A stretch of 59,676 nt of DNA from the NCBI GenBank assembly GCA_937899645.1, contig CALCCD010000023.1, positions 1-59,676 of the forward strand, in the 5' to 3' direction. A model generated the notes under the pieces. It was not told the DNA's origin and did not search any database. It saw only the letters and a program-made list of their open reading frames with translations. The position numbers and the translations under genes were made by a program. Every line of letters begins with the position of its first letter. Position 1 is the first letter of the stretch. The stretch comes from an uncultured cyanobacterium. GTDB taxonomy: Bacteria; Cyanobacteriota; Cyanobacteriia; Cyanobacteriales; Geitlerinemataceae. Of this stretch, positions 15,811-25,141 are shown one piece after another.

Positions 15811-17913
15811 ATGCCCTCCCTCGAAGACCGCCTCAGCTCCGTCCGACTCGTGCGCCACCTGTGGGCGGTCGGAAATCAGGTGGAGAATGCTGCGGTGGGG
15901 ACGACGATCGCCGGTCGCTACGAGGTGGTCGCGCCTCGCGTTTGGGTCGATCGCCAGGGCGATCGCGTGCCGGACGCCCCGCAGGCCATCCCCGACGAAG
16001 CGCTGGCCTACATGAAGCAAATCCGCCAGCCGCTCCACATTCCGCAGGTGTACGGCTTCTGCGACGGGCGCGCCAACGGGGCGGGCGAAGTGATGCTGCT
16101 GGAAAACGCCCCGATCGACGAGACCGGCACGCTCTACCCGATTATCGAGGCGGCGTGGCCCGAGGCGAGCCCGGTGCGCCGCGTTTATTGGCTCGCGCAG
16201 CTCCTGAACATTTGGCAGCAGCTAGAACCGCAGAAGCTGGCGGCGAGCCTAGTGGACGTTAGTAACATTCGCGTGCAGGGCTGGCGCGTTTGGCTGCTGG
16301 AGTTGAAGCCGACGATCGGTAAGCCCAACCTGACCGACCTGGCCTATCACTGGCGGCGCTGGCTCGACCTCGGCGATGGCGACCCGACGATCGCGCCGCT
16401 GAGCGAGCTGTGTCAGGACTTGCGATCGGGCGCGGTAGAAGCCCGCGAGGCCGACGAACGGCTCGATCGCATTTTGCTCGAAGCCGTCGCCAGCCAGCCG
16501 CTACAGCTTGCCAGTTTTGGCGTGTCCGACTCGGGGCCGAGCCGCCTGCAAAACGAGGACTGCTGCTACCCGCTGGCGGAGGAGAACGCTGGGGGCGAGC
16601 GGCGCGGCGTCGAGGCGGCGAATCTGGCGATTCTCTGCGATGGGGTTGGCGGTCACGACGGCGGCGAGGTGGCCAGCCAGTTGGCGGTGCGGACGCTCAA
16701 GCTTCAGGTGGAGACGTTTGGCAATATCGCCAAGATGAAAAAGTTCGTCGCGCCCGAGGCCGTGCGGCAGCAACTCGCGACGATGCTGCGGGTGACGAAC
16801 AATACGATCGCCAGCGAGAACGACGCCCAAAATCGCTACGATCGCGAGCGGATGGGCACGACGGCGGTAGTGGCATGGCAGCTCGCCCAGTGCCCGGCGG
16901 GGGTTGCGCCGGTGGCGATCGATGGCGATGTAGACAGCGACGACGACACGCGCCCGAACGCCCACGAGCTATTTGTCGCTAACGTTGGCGACAGCCGCGC
17001 CTACTGGATTTCTGCTGAATACTGCCAACAGCTAACCGTCGATGACGATCTGGCGACCCAGGAGGTGGCAGCGGGGCGCTGTTTGTACCGCGAGGCGTTG
17101 CAGTACGAAGAGGCGGCGGCGCTGACCCAGGCGATCGGCACGCGGGACGGCACGACGATCGAGCCGGACGTGCGCCGCTTTATCCTCGAGGAGGACGGGG
17201 TGTTGCTGCTCTGCTCCGACGGCGTCAGCGATAACAACTGGGTGGAAAAATCCTGGCGGGCGTTCGTGCCGCCGCTGCTGGCCGGGGAAACAACCCTGGA
17301 AGCCTCCGCCCGCGATTGGCTGGAGGTGACTAGCGAGTACAACGGCCACGACAACGCCACGATCGCCCTAATCGAATGCCGGGTGTCCGAGACTCTGCCG
17401 CCGCCGCTAGAAATCTTCGAGCCGACGATCGGCGATCGCAGCTTCGCGCCTCAGATCGATCGATCGCCCGAACGATCGCCCGAACACCCACCCGAACGCC
17501 CGCCGCTGCAGCTCGAACGCGCGATCGAGAACAACCCGTTCGAGACCCTAACCGACTCGTCGCGAGCGCTGCTCTCGGCCCCGGCGGATGGGGAAACGAG
17601 CGAGCCGACCCGCCGCCGCCGCCGCCCGAAACCGACCCGAACGCAGCAAGTTGCGGCGGTGGTTTCGCTGTTGGTGTTGGCCGTGGTGGCGCTGTGGGCT
17701 GGGCTGCGATCGAACCGCGCCCCGGAGCCGCCGGTTCCGGAAGAGTCGCCTGCCGAATCGCCCGAACGAACAGAGCCGCCCGAATCAACAGAAGAATCGC
17801 CCGACGCGGAGGCAGAAGAATCGCCCGACGAGCCCGCCGAAGCATCTGGCGACGATTCGACACCGGGCGCGGCCGACGAATCGACGGAAGTGCCGATCGA
17901 GACGACGCCGTAG
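15811..17913 (+). CDS. Pseudokinase-PP2C protein phosphatase with C-terminal membrane anchor
   Basis: Three parts are visible in 700 residues (ATG 15811; an in-frame GTG at 15742 is the alternative). Residues 1-235 look like a degenerate protein kinase. TTIAGRYEVV resembles the start of the nucleotide lobe, and LVDVSNIRVQGWRVWLLEL lies where the catalytic and DFG loops should be, but without HRD or DFG. Residues about 240-530 are a PP2C phosphatase with intact metal motifs: QNEDCC, LCDGVGGHDGG, VANVGDSRAYW, LLCSDGVSDNN and GHDNATIAL. A basic, Pro-rich linker, one membrane helix (about 612-632) and an acidic Glu/Ser/Pro tail follow. It should dephosphorylate Ser/Thr-phosphoproteins at the cytoplasmic face; the N-terminal part may regulate it. 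Confidence 0.85.
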   Translation: MPSLEDRLSSVRLVRHLWAVGNQVENAAVGTTIAGRYEVVAPRVWVDRQGDRVPDAPQAIPDEALAYMKQIRQPLHIPQVYGFCDGRANGAGEVMLLENAPIDETGTLYPIIEAAWPEASPVRRVYWLAQLLNIWQQLEPQKLAASLVDVSNIRVQGWRVWLLELKPTIGKPNLTDLAYHWRRWLDLGDGDPTIAPLSELCQDLRSGAVEAREADERLDRILLEAVASQPLQLASFGVSDSGPSRLQNEDCCYPLAEENAGGERRGVEAANLAILCDGVGGHDGGEVASQLAVRTLKLQVETFGNIAKMKKFVAPEAVRQQLATMLRVTNNTIASENDAQNRYDRERMGTTAVVAWQLAQCPAGVAPVAIDGDVDSDDDTRPNAHELFVANVGDSRAYWISAEYCQQLTVDDDLATQEVAAGRCLYREALQYEEAAALTQAIGTRDGTTIEPDVRRFILEEDGVLLLCSDGVSDNNWVEKSWRAFVPPLLAGETTLEASARDWLEVTSEYNGHDNATIALIECRVSETLPPPLEIFEPTIGDRSFAPQIDRSPERSPEHPPERPPLQLERAIENNPFETLTDSSRALLSAPADGETSEPTRRRRRPKPTRTQQVAAVVSLLVLAVVALWAGLRSNRAPEPPVPEESPAESPERTEPPESTEESPDAEAEESPDEPAEASGDDSTPGAADESTEVPIETTP

Positions 17914-18031
17914 GCAGCCCGGCTTCAGAAATCAGGGCGGCGATAAATCCGTGGGATGATGACACCAGCCCGCCGCCATTGGCCCGTCGGCGGCTGCTTC
18001 GCGTACCAGATTGAATGTAGGCCCAGAAACT

Positions 18032-18277
18032 ATGTCCATCGAGGTCGGCCAGCGCGTCTGCGTGAAATCATCCGTCGTGGTGTACGTCCATCCGCTCCAT
18101 CAAAACCAGCCGTTCGATACGGTCGGCAGCGAGGGCGAGGTCGTCGAGTTACTCGACAACTGGCAAGGTCGCCACATCAGCCCTACCTTGCCGATCGTCG
18201 TCCAGTTCCAGCTCGACGAGAGGAAACAATTCCGCGCCCACTTTAAGGACTTCGAGCTGGAGGCGATCGACGGCTAG
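18032..18277 (+). CDS. ftrV: Ferredoxin:thioredoxin reductase variable (alpha) subunit
   Basis: FtrV is the small, non-catalytic barrel subunit that clamps the Fe-S catalytic subunit of ferredoxin:thioredoxin reductase. The enzyme passes light-derived electrons to thioredoxin. The 81-residue protein reads VGQRVCVKSSVVVYVHPLHQNQPFD, then GSEGEVVELLDNWQGR, and closes with FRAHFKDFELEAI, matching the family over its whole length. ATG 18032 is preferred over TTG 18011 because conserved homology begins there. The catalytic subunit gene (ftrC) is not in this window. The hydrolase gene follows 37 bases later on the same strand. Confidence 0.93.
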   Translation: MSIEVGQRVCVKSSVVVYVHPLHQNQPFDTVGSEGEVVELLDNWQGRHISPTLPIVVQFQLDERKQFRAHFKDFELEAIDG

Positions 18278-18314
18278 CGACGTGCTCGTCGAACAGCCCG
18301 ATCGCGGAGACAGT

Positions 18315-19439
18315 ATGCGATTCCCCGTGTCAGCCCGACTGTTCCAAATCCAGCACCGATCGCTGGCGTTGCTTGGCTGCGCGCTCGTTGCCGCTGCGGT
18401 CGTTGCGGGCTGCACGTCCGTCGATCGCTGGCTGGTGGCAATGCCAACCGACGCCGAGCTGGCGAGCCTGCGCGACTCGGATGCCGCGATCGAGCCGCCT
18501 GCTGCACCAACCCCGGAGCCTGCTGAATTGCCTGCTGAATTGCCTGCTGAATCCAACCCCGAAGTGCCGCGCTTTTTCCCATCGGACATTATGGCCAAGC
18601 TCGAACTGACCACGAGCCGAGGCGATCCAGCGGACGTCTACTATCCGCGCGTTAAGGAGCCCGCGCCGGAGCTGCGTTTCCCGATCGCGCTCTTGCTCCA
18701 GGGCCTGAATGTCGATAAAGCCCACTACAGCCGCTACGCCCAGCGCGTTGCCCGCTACGGCTTTGTGGTTGTCGTGCCGAACCACCGCACCAGCATTCGC
18801 GGTAGCGACGAGCTGTTCGCCCAGGTCGGCCAGGTCACCGATACTCTGCTAACCGCTCGCGCGATCGACCGCGATCCGGGCTCGCCGCTGTTCGATCGCA
18901 TCGATAGCAGCCAGCTCGTGCTGCTCGGCCACTCCCACGGCGGCATGATGGGCCTCGATGCGATTCGCGGGGCGTGTGACGTACCCTTTTGCGTTGGCGA
19001 ATACAGCTTGCCGGACGAGCTTAAGGCGGCGGTGTTTTTCGGGACGGCGCTCTGGGAAGACGGCGAATACCTGCGAATCGACAACACCTCGATTCCGGTG
19101 GCGCTGATCGCGGGCGATCGCGACAGCCTGATCGGCATCGAAGAGACCCGCCAGACCTATGCCCAGATCGTCACACCGCCCCGCGCCTTAATCGAGCTGC
19201 GCGGCGTCAACCACTACGGCATCACCGATACAGACAATCCGTCCGGTTCGCCGCTAGAGCAGAGCGAATCGACGATCGCGCAGTCCGACAGCATCACGGC
19301 GATCGCCGACTGGAGCGGACGCTTTTTGCGCGGCCATCTCCGCGCCGATCGCGCGGCCCTGCGATCGGTGTATCGCTTCGAGCCGGAGCGCCACGGAGTG
19401 GGCGACGTGCCGACGGCGATCGAGAGCCAGCTTCGTTAA
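18315..19439 (+). CDS. Lipoprotein alpha/beta hydrolase
   Basis: ATG 18315 begins a signal peptide ending in the lipobox VVAGC, so the mature protein should be lipid-anchored outside the cytoplasm after processing by LspA (encoded at 30677). A linker with PAELPAELPAE units precedes the hydrolase domain (about 100-350). The nucleophile elbow GHSHGG lies near residue 205, an acidic candidate in LIAGDRDSLIG near 265, and the histidine in LRGVNHYGITD near 298. The fold resembles PAF-acetylhydrolase/chlorophyllase-type enzymes. I infer an esterase or lipase activity; the substrate is unknown. A strong terminator lies about 190 bases downstream. Confidence 0.8.
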   Translation: MRFPVSARLFQIQHRSLALLGCALVAAAVVAGCTSVDRWLVAMPTDAELASLRDSDAAIEPPAAPTPEPAELPAELPAESNPEVPRFFPSDIMAKLELTTSRGDPADVYYPRVKEPAPELRFPIALLLQGLNVDKAHYSRYAQRVARYGFVVVVPNHRTSIRGSDELFAQVGQVTDTLLTARAIDRDPGSPLFDRIDSSQLVLLGHSHGGMMGLDAIRGACDVPFCVGEYSLPDELKAAVFFGTALWEDGEYLRIDNTSIPVALIAGDRDSLIGIEETRQTYAQIVTPPRALIELRGVNHYGITDTDNPSGSPLEQSESTIAQSDSITAIADWSGRFLRGHLRADRAALRSVYRFEPERHGVGDVPTAIESQLR

Positions 19440-19631
19440 ACGGGCCATGCGCCAGATCGCCGGAAGAACGTCAGTTTCGATCGCGCCTCCCCCAACACGA
19501 ACCGCGCCGAGAAGGCTCATTTTCATCGATCCGGACGGCTTTCTCCGCTCGATTGTGAAGTTTCCGCAAACAAGGGTGAGGGGTGTCACCCTGTATGGCA
19601 TATTTACATTCAGTAGATGCACCCTGATGGC

Positions 19632-19668
19632 AACGCTTGAGCCGGTTTCGGTTCGGGCGTTTTTTTTT
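19632..19668 (+). terminator. Rho-independent terminator
   Basis: AACGCTTGAGCC (19632-19643) pairs over 12 positions, with G-U wobbles, with GGTTCGGGCGTT (19650-19661) across the loop GGTTTC. The 3' arm runs into an unbroken T-tract (19660-19668). It lies between the hydrolase (stop 19439) and dacB (start 19737) and would insulate the two. Confidence 0.85.
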
Positions 19669-19736
19669 GCCTGCTGGAGCCTCGCCTGTTCGCCTCCTAA
19701 AATCGGCAGGAGATAGTACGCAGGGGAAATTTCGAG

Positions 19737-21122
19737 ATGGAACGTTTCCGAACCGCCGCGCCGGGGCTTGGGATACTGGCGCTGGCGATCGTTGCCTGCC
19801 AGCCCGCGCCGGAGCCGCCCGGAGCCTCGGGGGCGTCCGCCACATCCGGCGGCAGCGGCGAGCTAAACTTCGAGCCCGATGCGCCTGCGCCGGTGGCTGA
19901 TGCGCCAGATGCACCGAACGCCGACGAGCCGCAACTCCTCACACCGCTGCCGCCCGACAATCCCGACCCGGAAGTCCAGGCGATCGTCGATCGCGTTCTG
20001 GCTGGATTGGTGGCGCACGGCTTCGACCCAAACCAGCAGACCGTCTGGGTGCAAACCGACGACCGGCTGTTGGCCCAGTGGCGGGGCACGACACCGCTGC
20101 CCGCCGCTTCGGTCACCAAAATCGCCACGGCGCTGGCGGCACTGCGCGCGTTCGAGCCGGAGCATCGCTTTGTCACGGAGCTTGCGGCCACCGGCCCGAT
20201 CGCCAACGGCGTCCTCGACGGCGACCTCGTCGTTATCGGCGGACGCGACCCGATGTTTGTCTGGGAAGACGCGATCGCGGTGGGCAACGAACTGAACGCG
20301 ATCGGCATCCGCGAAGTGCGTGGCGAGCTGGTCGTTGTCGGTGACTTCTTTATGAACTTCGAGCAAGACGTGGCCGACTCGGCGGAGCTACTGGCGATCG
20401 GGCTCGATGCGCGCCGCTGGACGAACGAAACGCGGGCGCAGCACGCGACGCTACCCGCCGGGACGCCGCAGCCGCAGGTGGCGATCGGTGGCGCGGTGCG
20501 ATCGGGCGGTGCGGCTCTAGGAGCTCCAAGCAACGCGCAGCCGCTCCTCTCCAACGCTTCGCGCCCGCTGGCCGAACTGCTCGACCAGATGAACCGCTAC
20601 AGCAACAACGCGATCGCGCAGATTATTGCCGACAGTGCGGGCGGCGCGGCGGCCCTAGAGCGTGAAGTCTTGGCCGCGACCGGCGTTGACCCCAGCGAGG
20701 TGCAGCTCATCAACGGCTCCGGCCTGGGACGCGAAAACCAGCTCTCGCCCCGTGCGGCGGCGATGATGTACCGCGCCATTAACCGCCAGCTCGCGCCCCA
20801 CGGCCTGACCGTCGCCGACGTGGTGGCTGTCGCGGGTGTCGATCCGGGGATCTTGCAGGATCGCCCGCTGCCCGATCGCGCCGTGCTCAAATCCGGCAGC
20901 CTCAACGCCGTTAGCACCATGTCCGGCGGCATCCCGACAGCCAGCGGCGTTATCTGGCTGGGGATGATGAACGGCGGCAACGACTTCGAGGCGATGCGCG
21001 CCGCCCAGGAGACACTGATCGCCGAGCTGGAAGCCTGGGGCGGCCAAATTAATGAGACGCTGCCCGCCCTCGCGCCGACGCCCGATCGCGATCTCGCGCC
21101 CGTGTTGCGCCGCCTTCCTTAA
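19737..21122 (+). CDS. dacB: D-alanyl-D-alanine carboxypeptidase, PBP4 family (S13)
   Basis: PBP4-type enzymes trim or cleave peptidoglycan cross-links in the periplasm. The three penicillin-binding motifs are all present: SVTK near residue 125, SNN (YSNNAIAQ) near 289 and KSG (AVLKSGSLNAVS) near 384. Of the 461 residues, the first 85 are a signal peptide, a possible lipobox (AIVAC) and an Ala/Pro/Glu-rich linker. The KTG box reads KSG, a change seen in cyanobacterial S13 proteins. A GGGGAA ribosome-binding site precedes ATG 19737. The enzyme is probably a membrane-tethered lipoprotein. Confidence 0.9.
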   Translation: MERFRTAAPGLGILALAIVACQPAPEPPGASGASATSGGSGELNFEPDAPAPVADAPDAPNADEPQLLTPLPPDNPDPEVQAIVDRVLAGLVAHGFDPNQQTVWVQTDDRLLAQWRGTTPLPAASVTKIATALAALRAFEPEHRFVTELAATGPIANGVLDGDLVVIGGRDPMFVWEDAIAVGNELNAIGIREVRGELVVVGDFFMNFEQDVADSAELLAIGLDARRWTNETRAQHATLPAGTPQPQVAIGGAVRSGGAALGAPSNAQPLLSNASRPLAELLDQMNRYSNNAIAQIIADSAGGAAALEREVLAATGVDPSEVQLINGSGLGRENQLSPRAAAMMYRAINRQLAPHGLTVADVVAVAGVDPGILQDRPLPDRAVLKSGSLNAVSTMSGGIPTASGVIWLGMMNGGNDFEAMRAAQETLIAELEAWGGQINETLPALAPTPDRDLAPVLRRLP

Positions 21123-21223
21123 CCTATCGATGACAGACGATCTCAGTACAATCGCGTAGAATCCAAGAATTCTTCCAGATTTGTGCGCCGAGGGTTTCCA
21201 GTCTCGACCGCAACCTTCTTGCT

Positions 21224-24200
21224 ATGCGTCACGTGGCTTTGAAACTCGGCCATATATTTTCGAGCGGCGCGATCGCGCTGCTGGCCTCGCCCGCTGCCGC
21301 CCAGCTCGTCCCCGATGCCACTCTCCCGAACGTTTCGCGCGTCACCGTTGACGGCAGTAGGATCGAGATTACGGGCGGAACCACCGCCGGGGCAAACCTG
21401 TTCCATAGCTTTGGCCAGTTCGATCTTTCCGGCACCGCGACGGCGCAGTTTAACAATGCCCTGACGATCGATAACGTCATTGCCCGCGTCACCGGTGACT
21501 CTGGCGCGACGATCGACGGCACGATTGCAGCGTTGGGGTCGGCCAATCTCTATCTGCTCAGTCCCGGCGGCCTGACCTTCGGGGAAAACGCGCGGCTGGC
21601 GATCGGCGGTTCGTTTACAGGCAGTACGGCAGCGGGGCTGCTGTTTGAGGGCGGCGAGGTCTTCTCGGCGATCGCCACCGAAGCGCCGGTGTTGAGCGTG
21701 AACGTGCCGATCGGCTTGCAGTTGGGTGGGGTTATCGACGCGCCGATTTCTCTCAGCGGCAGTCAGCTCGTCGCGCCGGGGACGCTAACCCTGGGTGGCG
21801 GCGAGATTTTGCTCGATGATGCCGCGATCGCCCAGGGCAGCGGCGTCGAGATTGTCGGTACAAGTTTGGATGCGATCGGCGGCAGTCGCATTCAGTCGAT
21901 CGTCTCCGATGCTTCTAATAACAACGCGGGCGGCGGCATCCGCCTCGTGCTAAGCGATCGGGTCAATATCTCCGGCTTTACGCCCGAAGGTCAGTACGGC
22001 GGCGTCTTTTCGCAGACCACCGGCAGCAGTGCGGGTCGCGGTATCGCCGTTATTTCACCCACGGTCACCCTCAGCGAACGCGGCTTTATCGCCGCCCAAA
22101 CCACCGGCAGCGGTGCGGGCGGCGCGATCGCGATCGACGCGGCCACTATCGCCCTAACCAGCGGTGGCCAAATCCTCACTGAAACTACCGGCACGGGAAG
22201 CGCTGGAGCGATCGCGCTGCGCGCCACTGCCGACGTAACGATCGACGGGCGCAGCGATCGTTTTCGCGCCTCGCCCTTCGCCGATTTGCCCTCTGCCTAC
22301 GACACCACCGGTCTAGAGTTCACCACGGGAACTGACCCCAATATCGAAGCCTCTGAAACGATCCCCAACCTCAGCCTTGCCCGCACGGCTACGACGATCC
22401 AAAGCGGCAGTCCCGACGGCGCGATCGTCGATACCGTCCTGGCCACCGCCGCCGACGCCGTTTTCGACTACTACATCTTCGCCATCAGCGCACCCAACAG
22501 CCGCGCGATCGTCGATATCGACTTCGGCGCAAACGGCCTGTTCGACGACGGCAGCCCCGGCAGTATGGGCACCGAAATCTTTCTGCTGGACTACGACACC
22601 GCCGAACTTATCGAGACCTCGGCGGGCGCGTTCGACCCCGACCTCGGTGGCGAGGGCAGCACCAGCAACTTCGACGCCTATATCGATACCACCCTGCCCG
22701 ATGCCGGAACCTACGTCCTAGCCGTGGGCGAGTTCGATAGCGGCGTCTCCAACTCGACCACTTTCGAGCCCGTTATCGGCGAACCGACGCGCCTGGGCGG
22801 AACCTACGTGGCGCAGCTCTCAATCGAAGCGCCGGGTACGCCAAATCTAGAGCCGAGCGAGGCGATCGCGCCGGGAATCTTTAACCCGAACTTTGGCGAT
22901 AGCAGCGCCATCTTTTCCCTCAGTCGCGATGCCGGGCGCGGGGGCGATATTGCGATCGATTCCACCAATATCACCGTCGCCAACGGTGGCGAACTCTCGG
23001 CAGTGGCCTTCGCTGGGGGCGACAGCGGTAACGTGGCGCTAACCGCCACCGACCTGCTTCGCATCGACGACGGCAACGCCCTGGTCTCGACGCAGACGCG
23101 CGGCGCGGGGCGGGCGGGCGATATCTCGCTGACGGCGGCGCAGCTCGATATCCTCGGTGCGGCGCGCGTGGATTCCAGCACGTTCGGCACGGGTGACAGC
23201 GGCGAAATTACTGTCACGGCGAGCGGGGCACTGACGATCGACTCGCGCGGCGGCGAGCGCACGGCCACGGGAATTTTTAATGAGGTGAAGGAGCAGGCGA
23301 TCGCCAACGGTGGCGACATCATTATTCGCGCCGAAGCGATCGTCGTGCGATCGGCGAAGCTCTCCGGCACGATGCGTGGCATCGGCGACTCAGGCGATTT
23401 AATTTTGGAGGCGAGCACGAGCCTGAGCCTGGAAGACGGCAGCGATCTGGACGTGGAGGTGAACAGTCAGGCGGTGGGTAACGGCGGCAATATCGTCCTG
23501 CGCGCGCCAACGATCCGCATCGCCGACGGGACGGAAATCGAAGCGGAAATCGACGGCGAAGGTGTCGTCGGCACAGTCAATATTGTCGCGAGCGATCGCG
23601 TCGAGATCGCGGGCGGCCAGATCCAGGTAGAGATCGACGAGCGCGGGCGCGGCACCAGCGGCTCGCTATTTATCTCCGCGCCGGTGGTCTCGCTAACCGA
23701 CGAAGCTCTGCTCGAAGCCAAGCTCGACGACGATGCGGTGGGGACGGGCGGCACGATCGCGATCGTCGCGGACTTTGTGGAAATCCTCAACAGCGACCTA
23801 GCTCTCGATGCCGACAGCGGCGCGATCGGCGACAGCGGCGATTTGCGAATCGAAGCGATCGCGATCGTTCTGGGCGAAGGCGCGACAATCTCCACCAGCA
23901 CCAACGGTACGGGCAACGCGGGCGTTACGGAACTCATCGCCAGCGAGTCGATCGCCATCGACAACAGCCGCATCTCCGGCGCAGTAGAGGCGGACGCGAT
24001 CGGCGACGGCGGACAGATCCGCATCGTTGCGCCCAGACTCAGCCTAACGGGCGGCGCGATCGTCGGAACCCAAACCGAAGGCGACGGACGCGGTGGCACC
24101 ATTGCTCTCGAAGTTGGCGACCTGAGCGTCACTGGCGGCTCGCAGATTTCTGCTTCGACCTTTGGCGATCGCGCCGGGGGCGACATCACGATCGTGGCGA

Positions 24201-25141
24201 CTGGAAACGTCTCGCTGTCCGGCGTCTCTGAAGTGGAAGATCCGACGGCCAGCGCGATCGCCGCCGATGCTCTTGGCACGGGCGATGCAGGTTCCGTCTC
24301 GCTGAGCGCCCAGCGCCTGGAAGTCAGCAACGGCGGCGCGCTGCGGGTCGATAGCGACCTCGCAGGACTGGGCGGCAACCTGGCGATCGACGCACCCGAC
24401 GTCCGCCTCAGCGCCGCAAGCCTGACCGCTAACGCCGCTGAAGGCGATCGCGCCAATATCTCGATCGCGAGCCAAGATTTGCGCCTGGCCGACGCGACGA
24501 CGATCGCCACCAACGCCACGGGAAATGCCACCGGCGGCAATATCACCATCGACACCGGCACCCTCGTCGCTTTGCAAAACAGCGATATCACCGCCAACGC
24601 CACCGACAGCTTTGGCGGACAGATCGCGATCGACGCCGTTGGCGTCTTCGGTACAGCCTTCCGTCCGGCGCTGACACCCGAAAGCGATATCACCGCCACC
24701 TCAGCGCTGGGCGCGACCTTTAGCGGCACAGTGACGATCGCGACGCCGGACGTGGACGCCACGGCAGGACTGGTGGACTTACCCGCTGAGTTCGTCGATT
24801 CGAGCGCGATCGTGGCCCAAAGCTGCGCGGTAGGCGGCGGCTCGTTTGCCGTTACGGGTCGAGCGGGCCTACCGGAAACACCCGATGGCGGCCTCGCTTT
24901 CATCGTGCCCAGCTACGAAGTACAGCAACTGCCAAGTCGAGCGATGTCGCAGCCCGGAGCGCCAGTAGTAGCGGTGGAAACGCGAGCGCGAGAGGCATCG
25001 GGATGGGCGAGATTAGCGTCGGGAGCGGTGGTTTTGGCCAGCGATCGGGCGCATACCTCCCAAACGCCGCGCTCCTGCGATCGGACTCAATCGGGCTACA
25101 GCGACGGCGCGCGCGCACCCACGCCACCAAATGGCGCTTGA
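21224..25141 (+). CDS. Two-partner-secretion exoprotein (filamentous haemagglutinin N-terminal domain)
   Basis: A signal peptide (AAA at about residue 25) precedes a TPS domain (about 30-250). It has the landmarks NLFHSFGQFDL, an NVIARVTG segment and the LYLLSPGGLTFGENARL block recognised by TpsB transporters. The rest of the 1305 residues is repetitive beta-helix, rich in G-G-x-I and G-N-A-G-x-I strands. A segment at about 395-530 (TTIQSGSPDGAIVDTV to YVLAVGEF) is a DVUA0089-like beta-sandwich inserted in the helix. A late cysteine (IVAQSCAVG) is typical of cyanobacterial members. No TpsB barrel gene is adjacent. The last 46 bases overlap the oppositely oriented YdcF gene. Confidence 0.9.
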   Translation: MRHVALKLGHIFSSGAIALLASPAAAQLVPDATLPNVSRVTVDGSRIEITGGTTAGANLFHSFGQFDLSGTATAQFNNALTIDNVIARVTGDSGATIDGTIAALGSANLYLLSPGGLTFGENARLAIGGSFTGSTAAGLLFEGGEVFSAIATEAPVLSVNVPIGLQLGGVIDAPISLSGSQLVAPGTLTLGGGEILLDDAAIAQGSGVEIVGTSLDAIGGSRIQSIVSDASNNNAGGGIRLVLSDRVNISGFTPEGQYGGVFSQTTGSSAGRGIAVISPTVTLSERGFIAAQTTGSGAGGAIAIDAATIALTSGGQILTETTGTGSAGAIALRATADVTIDGRSDRFRASPFADLPSAYDTTGLEFTTGTDPNIEASETIPNLSLARTATTIQSGSPDGAIVDTVLATAADAVFDYYIFAISAPNSRAIVDIDFGANGLFDDGSPGSMGTEIFLLDYDTAELIETSAGAFDPDLGGEGSTSNFDAYIDTTLPDAGTYVLAVGEFDSGVSNSTTFEPVIGEPTRLGGTYVAQLSIEAPGTPNLEPSEAIAPGIFNPNFGDSSAIFSLSRDAGRGGDIAIDSTNITVANGGELSAVAFAGGDSGNVALTATDLLRIDDGNALVSTQTRGAGRAGDISLTAAQLDILGAARVDSSTFGTGDSGEITVTASGALTIDSRGGERTATGIFNEVKEQAIANGGDIIIRAEAIVVRSAKLSGTMRGIGDSGDLILEASTSLSLEDGSDLDVEVNSQAVGNGGNIVLRAPTIRIADGTEIEAEIDGEGVVGTVNIVASDRVEIAGGQIQVEIDERGRGTSGSLFISAPVVSLTDEALLEAKLDDDAVGTGGTIAIVADFVEILNSDLALDADSGAIGDSGDLRIEAIAIVLGEGATISTSTNGTGNAGVTELIASESIAIDNSRISGAVEADAIGDGGQIRIVAPRLSLTGGAIVGTQTEGDGRGGTIALEVGDLSVTGGSQISASTFGDRAGGDITIVATGNVSLSGVSEVEDPTASAIAADALGTGDAGSVSLSAQRLEVSNGGALRVDSDLAGLGGNLAIDAPDVRLSAASLTANAAEGDRANISIASQDLRLADATTIATNATGNATGGNITIDTGTLVALQNSDITANATDSFGGQIAIDAVGVFGTAFRPALTPESDITATSALGATFSGTVTIATPDVDATAGLVDLPAEFVDSSAIVAQSCAVGGGSFAVTGRAGLPETPDGGLAFIVPSYEVQQLPSRAMSQPGAPVVAVETRAREASGWARLASGAVVLASDRAHTSQTPRSCDRTQSGYSDGARAPTPPNGA

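Noticed and set aside
19571-19668. Yfr1-like small RNA before dacB
   Set aside because: The ACTCCTCACAC core of Yfr1 is absent on either strand; only a generic structured spacer remains.
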